Shown piece by piece: positions 36,162-43,274 of a stretch of DNA of 43,274 nt. Within the stretch, counting starts at the first letter, position 1. Each line of letters starts with the position of its first letter. The translations under genes and the position numbers were made by a program. The stretch is taken from positions 7,755 through 51,028 of IMG/VR virus record IMGVR_UViG_3300000928_000109; one strand, given 5' to 3'. Source of the stretch: a virus. The notes beneath the pieces are model-generated. The model made no database searches. It was not told where the DNA came from and saw only the letters and a list, made by a program, of their open reading frames with translations.

Positions 36162-36863
36162 ATGCCTAAAAAAGCTAAGAGTAAAAACTACTTTACCCAA
36201 GAAACCGAAGATGCTATTGTAAGATACAATAACGAACCGAGTTCAAGTGAACGTTCTAAAATTTATGAGCGAGAAATTCACTATGCATTTTTTAAACTCA
36301 CCGAAAACATCATTCACACTTTTAAGTTTTATTATACTGAAGTAGATGAGATTGAGCATCTTCAACATGAGGTAATTACCTTCCTTTTATCTAAAATTCA
36401 TTTATTTGACCCATCACGAGGTGCTAAAGCATACTCCTATTTCGGTACTATCGCTAAACGATATCTAATCCTCCAGAACCAAAAGAACTATAAAAAGAGA
36501 GTTGATAAAGCTCCTGTAGATGAATTGTTTAAGGACGATACATATTCATATAGTTTAGATGATCCTGATCCCGAAAACCCACCATTAAATCAGTACATAG
36601 ATTTATTTGTTAAACATTGTACCGATAATATCTTTGAATTATTTCCTAAAAAACACGATGCTGAGGTAGCAGATGCTATCCTTGAGTTGTTTCGTAAAAG
36701 AGAGGATATTGATATTTTCAATAAAAAGGCACTTTATATCTACATTAGAGAGATGGTAGATGCTAAAACTCCCAAAATTACTAAGGTAGCTTCTCAACTA
36801 TATACCATATTTCAAGATAACTATATATTTTTCCTTGACAATGGGTATGTAGAATTTGAATAG
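36162..36863 (+). CDS. gp55: gp55-like late sigma factor
   Basis: 233 residues. YAFFKLTENIIHTFKFYYTE and the EHLQHEVITFLLSKIHLFD run, then SRGAKAYSYFGTIAKRYLIL with basic residues after it, fit the region-2-like part of T4-type gp55, which binds core RNA polymerase and recognises the late -10 box. The C-terminal half is less conserved, as usual. It sits at the entry to the baseplate operon, next to the proposed late boxes. This is a clear T4-like hallmark. Confidence 0.72.
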   Translation: MPKKAKSKNYFTQETEDAIVRYNNEPSSSERSKIYEREIHYAFFKLTENIIHTFKFYYTEVDEIEHLQHEVITFLLSKIHLFDPSRGAKAYSYFGTIAKRYLILQNQKNYKKRVDKAPVDELFKDDTYSYSLDDPDPENPPLNQYIDLFVKHCTDNIFELFPKKHDAEVADAILELFRKREDIDIFNKKALYIYIREMVDAKTPKITKVASQLYTIFQDNYIFFLDNGYVEFE

Positions 36864-36866
36864 TTT

Positions 36867-36896
36867 ATATTTATAACCAAATAAAACGTATAAATA
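36867..36896 (+). promoter_or_regulatory. Proposed late promoter of the baseplate operon
   Basis: ATATTTATAACC at 36867 and a T4-type TATAAATA box at 36889 that overlaps the ATG at 36896. ATATTTATAA is also at 39609 and upstream of the minus-strand adhesin gene. Which of the two boxes is used is unknown. Confidence 0.5.
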
Positions 36897-37234
36897 TGAG
36901 CCAACAATTCGACAAAGTTGTGTTTGGTAAAAAGAAATTCTCGGATATTCTTGAGGAAATTTACAACAACCAGAAACGACGCGAAGCACAAGTTACCGCG
37001 CTTATTTCCGAGTTAAAACCGATGGTTACCGATATAGGTGATGCCACATTAATTGTACCTTTAATTAAAGAGTACATGGAGATCGGTGTTAAAAACGATG
37101 ATGCCTTAATTAAAATGGCTACCCTAGTCCAGCGAGCTTTAAACTCAACATCTGAAGATGGTGGTTTAGGCATTAGCGATGAGGAAAAAGCTCAATTGCT
37201 TGAGGAAATGGATAAGCTTCAAAACAATAAGTAA
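36896..37234 (+). CDS. Conserved-looking phage protein before the baseplate genes
   Basis: 112 residues, helical. MSQQFDKVVFGKKKFSDILE then RREAQVTALISELKPMVTD and ATLIVPLIKEYMEIGVKNDD. A similar protein precedes the gp5-like gene in some marine T4-like phages; role unknown. It shares one base with the next gene. Confidence 0.7.
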   Translation: MSQQFDKVVFGKKKFSDILEEIYNNQKRREAQVTALISELKPMVTDIGDATLIVPLIKEYMEIGVKNDDALIKMATLVQRALNSTSEDGGLGISDEEKAQLLEEMDKLQNNK

Positions 37235-38481
37235 TGGTACTTAAATCCGGACAATCCCTAAACAAAAGTTTAGGGCAAATTATTAATACATCTCAAGATG
37301 ATGCCCTTAAACAACTTTCAGGCAAACTCATCTCAGGTAGAGTATTAAATATCAACCAAACAGGTGGTTCGGATAATGGTATAGCTACAATTCAAATTTT
37401 AGATGATATTAAGGTTAATGGATCTAACACATTAATTGGTGTTCTTCCTTTATACCCTAATACTAAAAATTATCCTTTAACTAATGAGACTGTATTAGTA
37501 ATAGCTTTAGCTAATAAAGAATACCAATCTAATTTTGGTACTTTAACTTTTTACTATCTAAGTCCTTTAAATTTATGGAATAATCAACAAGTAAACCCCA
37601 TCCCTTACCCTACACAGACTATAACTCCAAATACCCAAAACAAAGGTTATTTAGAGGTAGCTGCTGTAGGAATCCCAAACAAACCATCTTCAGGAAGTAA
37701 TACAGTATTTAACCCCGGTAATTACTTCCAAGAAAAATCAAATATTAACCCAACATATCCATATGAAGGGGATTATATTATAGATGGTAGATTTGGTAAT
37801 AGTATTAGATTGGGGAATACTGTGCCTAATGGAATCACATTTGTTCCTAATGAATGGTCTAAAATTGGGGATTTAGGTGATCCAATTACTATTTTATCAA
37901 ATCAAAAAGCTCCATATGCTCCGGCTTGGGATTCTATCACAGAACAGATAAATCAAGATGGTTCATCTATTTATTTAACTTCAACTCAACAGATTCCTCT
38001 CCAAACTGGTGGTAATAATTCATATAATTCATATGATAACCAACCAATTAAAGTAAATCAATATGATAAAAAACAAGTAATAGTAAATTCTGGTAGATTA
38101 GTATTTAACGCTTCCCAAGATCATTTATTATTATCATCTATTAAGAGTATTGGATTATCTTCTATTGAAAGTGTAAATATAGATTCTAAAAAATTCGTAA
38201 TTAACACTCAAGATTTTATTAGTGGAGGTGGTATATTTTTAGGAGGAAAAGAAGCTACAGAACCTGTTTTAAAAGGAGATACAACAGTATTTCTCTTAGA
38301 ACAACTCTGTGACACCCTTATCAGCTTGTGTGTAGCACTATCGACACAAAGTAATATGGCAGCTCAATCACCTGTTATGTTGATTAATACAAACAATGCT
38401 GCTACTTCAACCCAAAGTGTTTTAAGTGGTATTAAAAATCAACTTGAAAATGCTAAATCTAAATTTACAAATACATTATAA
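37234..38481 (+). CDS. gp5: gp5-like baseplate hub/spike protein
   Basis: 415 residues. The N-terminal part is beta-rich (SGRVLNINQTGGSDNGIATI) as in OB-fold hubs, and YEGDYIIDGRFGNSIRLGNT is the signature I associate with gp5-like proteins of T4-type phages. Ser/Asn/Gly repeats and strand segments in the middle and end (SSIESVNIDSKKFVINTQDF) fit a trimeric beta-helix spike. No lysozyme domain is visible, unlike T4 gp5. First large structural gene of the operon. Confidence 0.7.
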   Translation: MVLKSGQSLNKSLGQIINTSQDDALKQLSGKLISGRVLNINQTGGSDNGIATIQILDDIKVNGSNTLIGVLPLYPNTKNYPLTNETVLVIALANKEYQSNFGTLTFYYLSPLNLWNNQQVNPIPYPTQTITPNTQNKGYLEVAAVGIPNKPSSGSNTVFNPGNYFQEKSNINPTYPYEGDYIIDGRFGNSIRLGNTVPNGITFVPNEWSKIGDLGDPITILSNQKAPYAPAWDSITEQINQDGSSIYLTSTQQIPLQTGGNNSYNSYDNQPIKVNQYDKKQVIVNSGRLVFNASQDHLLLSSIKSIGLSSIESVNIDSKKFVINTQDFISGGGIFLGGKEATEPVLKGDTTVFLLEQLCDTLISLCVALSTQSNMAAQSPVMLINTNNAATSTQSVLSGIKNQLENAKSKFTNTL

Positions 38482-39602
38482 TGGCTGATTCTGTAAATTT
38501 ACCCCCGAAACCCCCTGGTAAAGTAGTCCCTCAAACTACTACTCTACCTCTTTCTACTACTAGTATAGCATTTAGACAACAAACTCCTACAGAGATTGTT
38601 ATAGACCAAACTACCAACCCACCACCTCCAGATGGGTTATTACAGACTGCTCTTTCTCAAGCTAACGTTCAAATAAAAAGTCAAATCCTTCCCCAAGTAG
38701 TAAGACTACTACAACCTTTTGCTATTGATAAATTAGATCAGGCTTTACCTGATATTAACCTTCAATCATTAAAAGGAGTTGATTTTATGAATGCCTTTAC
38801 TACAAGTAATTTAAATGCTTTATCTAATCTTACAATAGATAACATCCCAGAAGACTTTAAAGCTGAAGGTAAATTAAAAGACTTTTGCCCTACTAAAGAA
38901 GAATTGCAAAGGCTTTTAGAAAAAAAGAACAATTTAGTTCGAGGTTTAAATAATATATATACAACAGCCGAAATTTTAGCTGTAGCAGGAACAGCCGCTA
39001 GTTTATATGGAGCTGCTTGGGCTGCTGTGTTAAAAGTATATGAAAATAACCCTACCCCTTTAGTAATACCTGGGGTTGCTGGTGTCCCCCCTCCTGCAGG
39101 TTACATACCTATTCCGATTGGTCCCTTTTCATTAAACATGGCTACTCAAGCAACTGTAGCTAAAATAGATAAAAAAACAAGTAGAGCAAGAAACCAATCC
39201 GATAAAGGATTTCAAGTTGCTAAATCTTTATTAAGTATTAGTACTACTTTATCTTTATCAATTCAATTAGTATTAGCATTATTAAATTTAGTTGATATTT
39301 TAGCTTTATTATGTTCCCAAGATGAAATACCTCAATCCGAATTATCGGAAGATTTGGTAAGATTTGGCGCTCAAGCTTTACTCCAAGGTAACACAGTAGA
39401 CAATGAATATAAAGGCTTTAAATTAAATATTAGAAGTGAAAGTCAACCTGTTGGAAGTTTATACAGAAGATTTGCAGTAGCACTAAACAGACAAGGTGTA
39501 ACAGCCCTAAAAACGACTCCATCTTTTGCTTCATCAGAACAAATCCTTATAGACGAATTAAAATATTTAATTGATTCAAATCCTAATTTAAAACCCTATT
39601 AA
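38481..39602 (+). CDS. Virion-associated protein with hydrophobic segments
   Basis: 373 residues. Pro/Thr-rich start (NLPPKPPGKVVPQTTTLPLS), helical middle, and two long hydrophobic stretches (AEILAVAGTAASLYGAAWAA; ISTTLSLSIQLVLALLNLVD). Between gp5-like and gp25-like genes, so a baseplate or tail component is likely. Hydrophobic helices suggest contact with membrane or oligomerisation during injection; inferred. Not a recognised family. Confidence 0.65.
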   Translation: MADSVNLPPKPPGKVVPQTTTLPLSTTSIAFRQQTPTEIVIDQTTNPPPPDGLLQTALSQANVQIKSQILPQVVRLLQPFAIDKLDQALPDINLQSLKGVDFMNAFTTSNLNALSNLTIDNIPEDFKAEGKLKDFCPTKEELQRLLEKKNNLVRGLNNIYTTAEILAVAGTAASLYGAAWAAVLKVYENNPTPLVIPGVAGVPPPAGYIPIPIGPFSLNMATQATVAKIDKKTSRARNQSDKGFQVAKSLLSISTTLSLSIQLVLALLNLVDILALLCSQDEIPQSELSEDLVRFGAQALLQGNTVDNEYKGFKLNIRSESQPVGSLYRRFAVALNRQGVTALKTTPSFASSEQILIDELKYLIDSNPNLKPY

Positions 39603-39608
39603 ATTTCA

Positions 39609-39620
39609 ATATTTATAACC
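39609..39620 (+). promoter_or_regulatory. Late-type box before the 116-residue gene
   Basis: ATATTTATAACC ends directly before ATG 39621. The same 12 bases occur at 36867. With no room for a leader, transcription from here would give a leaderless message or the box is an internal element. Confidence 0.4.
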
Positions 39621-39971
39621 ATGAAAGCGACAGAATTTAAAGTACTTATTAAAGAAGCCGTACGAGAGGTTATTCAAGAGGAATTAAAAGAAATCCTTTT
39701 GGAAGCAGTTCGTACACCTAAGGCTACAGTTGTAAACGAAACTGTAGCTCCAACATTACAAACTCCCCCATCATCAACATCAGTTGAAAAACGTGCTATG
39801 ATGGAAAGTATTATGGGTGATATGAGAAGAGGTCAAGATACTCTTTCATTTAACTCAACAAATGCTATGGGTAATTCTTTCCAACCTCCTTCAGGTGCTA
39901 TGCCTGGGGGTGATTTACCAGCAGGAAACGTTGGTCTAGACCAAATTATGGGATTAATGAATAAAAAATAA
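39621..39971 (+). CDS. Small structural-operon protein
   Basis: 116 residues. An amphipathic N-terminal helix (KVLIKEAVREVIQEELKEIL) is followed by a Pro/Ser/Gly-rich linker and MESIMGDMRRGQDTL plus a Gly/Met-rich end. Similar helix-linker proteins in marine phages are sometimes scaffold- or clamp-like; role unknown. It shares one base with gp25. Confidence 0.65.
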   Translation: MKATEFKVLIKEAVREVIQEELKEILLEAVRTPKATVVNETVAPTLQTPPSSTSVEKRAMMESIMGDMRRGQDTLSFNSTNAMGNSFQPPSGAMPGGDLPAGNVGLDQIMGLMNKK

Positions 39972-40378
39972 TGGCATTCAACCCACTTATCATACCAGCA
40001 ACAGATTTCTACCCTAATATTGGGGTAGGGATAGATTTACCTTTATCTGATCCTGCTGTATTTAAACCTAATTATACGAGTAATTCTGCTATTAAGAATA
40101 ATTTAATTAATTTCTTTCTAACAGAACCAGGAGAAAGGTGTGATAATCCTAATTTTGGAGGTGGGTTGCGTAAATTTATATTTGAACAAATAGCTAATGA
40201 TACATTAGATGGTATAGAATCTGATATTTCATCTAAAATTGAAAATCTTTTCCCATCTATTACATTAGATAGAGTAGTAATTTTTACTATTCCTGATACA
40301 AATACAATTAAAGTAACCATAAAATATTCTATTAAAAATCAAAATACTTCTGATCAAATAGAATTCAACTTTTCATAA
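39971..40378 (+). CDS. gp25: gp25-like baseplate wedge protein
   Basis: 135 residues. AIKNNLINFFLTEPGERCDN, PNFGGGLRKFIFEQIANDTL, then EKIENLFPSITLDRVVI-like segments are the gpW/gp25 family pattern, including the conserved Gly-Glu-Arg and the GGGLRxF loop. gp25 connects wedge to the sheath initiator. It shares one base with gp6, the classic T4 gene order 25-6. Confidence 0.85.
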   Translation: MAFNPLIIPATDFYPNIGVGIDLPLSDPAVFKPNYTSNSAIKNNLINFFLTEPGERCDNPNFGGGLRKFIFEQIANDTLDGIESDISSKIENLFPSITLDRVVIFTIPDTNTIKVTIKYSIKNQNTSDQIEFNFS

Positions 40379-42231
40379 TGGCACAGGCGAGAGATATAAA
40401 ATATTTGAATAAAGATTTTGCTGATTTTAGGTCGGCATTAGTTAACTATTCTAAAACTTACTTCCCAACAACCTACACAGACTTTACAGAAGCATCTCCT
40501 GGTATGATGTTTATGGAATTATCTGCTTATATTGGGGATGTACTTTCATTCTATCAAGACAACCAGGTCCAAGAAACCTATACTCAATACGCTCGTAGAT
40601 TCGAAAATCTATATGATTTAGCTTATGTTATGGGTTATAAACCTAAGGTAACAGGTGCGGCATCATCCCCAGTTGATTTTTATCAAATTGTCCCTGCTAT
40701 TACTAGTGGTCCTTCACAATACCGCCCAGACTATAATTACGCTTTATTAATAGGCCAAAATACTCAAATTGGATCCTCAATAAACGCTAACTTAAACTTT
40801 CTTACAGAAAATACTTTAGACTTTACAGTTTCTAGTTCAATGGACCCAACTGAAGCTACTGTATACGAAGTAGATGGTGTTAATAACCCTACAAAATATT
40901 TGCTCAAAAAGAGTAGAAATGCAATCTCTGCAACTATAGTATCAGCTCAAATCCAAGCTCCATCCACACCACAAGAATTTTTTACAACTACCATTAATAA
41001 TAATAACATTATTAGTATTTTAGATATTGTAGATGCAGATGGTAATACTTGGTATGAAGTACCTTACTTAGCAGAAGAAATGGTTTATGATTCTATTAGA
41101 AATTCAAACCCAAATAATCCTAATACTTACTTAGATGAAGGTTTAGCCCCATATTTACTCCAATTAAAACAAGTACAACGCAGATTTGCTACTCGCTTTG
41201 TCAATAGTGGGTCATTAGAAATTCAATTTGGCGCCGGTACCTCATTAGATGTTGATGCTGAAGTTACACCTAATAGTGATAACGTTGGTTTAGGTTTACC
41301 TTTTGAACAAGACAAACTTACTACAGCATATTCTCCTACAAACTTTATCTTTACAAATACTTATGGAATTGCCCCAACAGGTAATTTAACTGTGAGATAC
41401 TTAGTTGGTGGTGGTGTTGGTGCAAACGTAGCAGCAAACACATTAACTAATATTAAACAAATTAATAAAACATTTGTTAACTTTGCTCAAACTGATCCCG
41501 GAGGTTTATACCAAGAATCATTTGACTCTTTAGTAGTTACTAACCCAAGAGCAGCATCAGGAGGTAGAGGTGGAGATAGTTTAGAAGAATTAAGACAAAA
41601 TATTATTTCTAATTTTAATACCCAATATAGAACAGTTACCCCAGACGATTACACTGTAAGAGCACTTTCAATGCCTTCTAAATATGGTAAAATCGCTAAA
41701 GTTTATACTGAGAAAGCTAAAGCAGAAAATAATACAGGTACTAATGTTGACTTATATGTTTTAGCCTATGATGGTAATGGTAGTCTTACTAACGCCTCTA
41801 ATACACTTAAACAAAATCTAACTACATACTTATCCCAATTTAGAACTATTGGGGATTCAGTAGGGATTAAGAACGCATTTGTAATAAATTTAGGAATTGA
41901 TTTTGAAATTATTACTTTACCTAACTTTAATAGCAATGAGGTTCTAAGAAAATGTATTATAGCCCTTCAAAACTACTTTAACATACAAAACTGGCAGATT
42001 AATCAGCCTATCGTCCTTAGAGATGTTTCTGTAATATTAGATAGAGTTGAAGGAGTTCAAACAGTTAAAAATATTTATTTTACTAACAAAACCGGAGGGG
42101 CTTATTCACAATATGCTTACGATGTTCAAGGATCTAATATAAATGGAGTAATATACCCATCAATTGATCCTATGATTTTTGAAGTTAAAATCCCAAATTC
42201 GGATATTAAAGGTAAAGTAGTAAACTTCTAA
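40378..42231 (+). CDS. gp6: gp6-like baseplate wedge protein (Baseplate_J-like)
   Basis: 617 residues, close to T4 gp6 in size. Opening DIKYLNKDFADFRSALVNYS and SPGMMFMELSAYIGDVLSFY fit the T4 gp6 N-terminal domain (YLNxxFxxF...P..xxMELxxYxxD.L...). LEELRQNIISNFNTQYRTVT then PDDYTVRALSMPSKYGKIAK matches the Baseplate_J-like C-terminal core. Forms the ring that switches the sheath to contract. Ends three bases before the next gene. Confidence 0.85.
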   Translation: MAQARDIKYLNKDFADFRSALVNYSKTYFPTTYTDFTEASPGMMFMELSAYIGDVLSFYQDNQVQETYTQYARRFENLYDLAYVMGYKPKVTGAASSPVDFYQIVPAITSGPSQYRPDYNYALLIGQNTQIGSSINANLNFLTENTLDFTVSSSMDPTEATVYEVDGVNNPTKYLLKKSRNAISATIVSAQIQAPSTPQEFFTTTINNNNIISILDIVDADGNTWYEVPYLAEEMVYDSIRNSNPNNPNTYLDEGLAPYLLQLKQVQRRFATRFVNSGSLEIQFGAGTSLDVDAEVTPNSDNVGLGLPFEQDKLTTAYSPTNFIFTNTYGIAPTGNLTVRYLVGGGVGANVAANTLTNIKQINKTFVNFAQTDPGGLYQESFDSLVVTNPRAASGGRGGDSLEELRQNIISNFNTQYRTVTPDDYTVRALSMPSKYGKIAKVYTEKAKAENNTGTNVDLYVLAYDGNGSLTNASNTLKQNLTTYLSQFRTIGDSVGIKNAFVINLGIDFEIITLPNFNSNEVLRKCIIALQNYFNIQNWQINQPIVLRDVSVILDRVEGVQTVKNIYFTNKTGGAYSQYAYDVQGSNINGVIYPSIDPMIFEVKIPNSDIKGKVVNF

Positions 42232-42234
42232 AAA

Positions 42235-43274
42235 ATGGCAGTATATAAACTTTTCCCATATAAAGATACATCCCTGTATTCAATGTATCCTACAATGAAC
42301 ACAGGTATTGATCCTATCAACCAAATATCAAATTTGAACTTTGCGGTTGATAGTAGCCCCTCTGTAGCTAGAACTTTAATTGCTTTTGATAGTGATGAAA
42401 TTGCTAATGTATTTAATACTAAAGTAACTGGTACTTGGGACGCCCAATTAAAATGTTTTATAGCTACTGCCCAAGGTATTGTAGAAGACTCTACATTAGA
42501 AGTATTCCCAGTATATGACAGCTGGAATATGGGTACAGGAACTTATTTAGATGAACCCATTACTACTGATGGTGCTGCATGGAATTCCCCTCAATTTGGA
42601 GGTGGTGCTGCTTGGAATATTGGTGGTTCTAATTTAGGATACACTAGCTCATATAACCCAACATACGCACCACAAGGTGGTGGTAACTGGTATTTTAGCT
42701 CTTCAGATAATACAGTACAATACCCTGTAACACAGTCTTTTGGTCCTAGATCACAAAAAGATTTAAGTGTTACTATCACACCAATGGTAGCTGATTGGTA
42801 TAGTGGTTCTAGAGCTAATAATGGGTTTATTATTAAATGGGAAAACGGAGCAGAATTTAACACAAACAAGCAAGTACAACCTGTAATGCAGTATTATAGT
42901 GTTGACACAAATACAATTTATCCCCCTGAATTAGATATCATGTGGGATGATTCAACTTGGGATACTGGTTCTTCAACTATTACTGAATTATTTGCCCCTA
43001 ATCAATTTATTGATTTAGCAGACAACCCAGGCGTGTTCTATCCAGAAAGTGTTAATAAATTTAGGATTAATTGTCGCCCAAAATACCCAGCACAAGTTTG
43101 GTCAACATCATCATTGTATACTAAACAATATTATTTACCTTCAGGTTCTGCTTGGTATGCAATTAAAGATTTGGATACTGATGAGTATGTTGTAGATTTC
43201 AACACTAACTACACTAAGATTAGTGCTGATGCAACTTCAAGTTATTTTGATATTTATATGAATGGTTTAGAACC
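42235..43274 (+). CDS. Virion protein with DNRLRE/CBM96-like N-terminus (3' truncated)
   Basis: 346 codons from ATG 42235 with no stop before the right edge. VYKLFPYKDTSLYSMYPTMN opens a repeat of strand pairs like the DNRLRE/CBM96 domain of phage structural proteins (xxxxDxxL..xxPxxNxG). SPSVARTLIAFDSDEIANVF and YSGSRANNGFIIKWENGAEF fit the inner strands. Tail fibre or baseplate-associated adhesin is likely from position after gp6. The right part is cut off. Confidence 0.65.
   Translation, partial: MAVYKLFPYKDTSLYSMYPTMNTGIDPINQISNLNFAVDSSPSVARTLIAFDSDEIANVFNTKVTGTWDAQLKCFIATAQGIVEDSTLEVFPVYDSWNMGTGTYLDEPITTDGAAWNSPQFGGGAAWNIGGSNLGYTSSYNPTYAPQGGGNWYFSSSDNTVQYPVTQSFGPRSQKDLSVTITPMVADWYSGSRANNGFIIKWENGAEFNTNKQVQPVMQYYSVDTNTIYPPELDIMWDDSTWDTGSSTITELFAPNQFIDLADNPGVFYPESVNKFRINCRPKYPAQVWSTSSLYTKQYYLPSGSAWYAIKDLDTDEYVVDFNTNYTKISADATSSYFDIYMNGLE

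Overview
The window looks like part of a large, AT-rich, lytic T4-like myophage of a Bacteroidota (probably Flavobacteriia-like) host. Three things point to the host. Promoters in the early-looking region fit the Bacteroidota pattern TTTG, about 20 bp, TAnnTTTG. Starts mostly lack a normally spaced Shine-Dalgarno. Four predicted lipoproteins end their signal peptides in a Ser/Ala-Cys lipobox. The T4-like assignment rests on a gp55-like late sigma factor followed by gp5-like, gp25-like and gp6-like baseplate genes. No integrase, transposase, rRNA or CRISPR array was seen.

Layout. (1) 1-8.7 kb: a tightly overlapping plus-strand run with a GDPD-like protein, a Cas4/RecB-type nuclease with four cysteines, and seven glycosyltransferase-like genes. 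(2) 8.7-13.1 kb: small proteins, a degenerate HNH-like protein, a membrane-anchored GH73/FlgJ-type glucosaminidase, a lipoprotein and a PfkB kinase matching the N-terminal half of HldE. (3) 13.2-30.7 kb: about 13 near-identical host-type promoters, most with exactly 20 bp spacing and most followed by a conserved AAAGGTTATG leader. They drive small genes plus a SWIM protein, an HNH protein, a sulfotransferase, three 2OG-Fe(II) oxygenases, an esterase, a GH16-like protein, a DUF932 protein, the second HldE half (nucleotidyltransferase), a GIY-YIG protein and lipoproteins. Two palindrome-rich noncoding blocks (24.7-25.2 and 25.7-26.2 kb) flank one orphan gene. (4) 30.7-33.7 kb: eight tRNAs with structured non-tRNA spacers, a boxA-like signal, a small lipoprotein, and a 508-codon adhesin-like gene inserted in antisense. 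(5) 33.7-36.9 kb: coiled-coil/membrane proteins, an HD hydrolase and the sigma factor. (6) 36.9-43.3 kb: the baseplate operon, running off the right edge.

How the parts may fit (inference): split HldE could supply an ADP-heptose-type donor, and the glycosyltransferases, sulfotransferase and oxygenases could decorate virion proteins, host surface glycans or DNA. The most novel signals are the split heptose module, the structured RNA between tRNA-Leu and tRNA-Arg, the promoter/leader cassette family and the palindrome-rich noncoding blocks. All assignments come from reading motifs; no database search was run.
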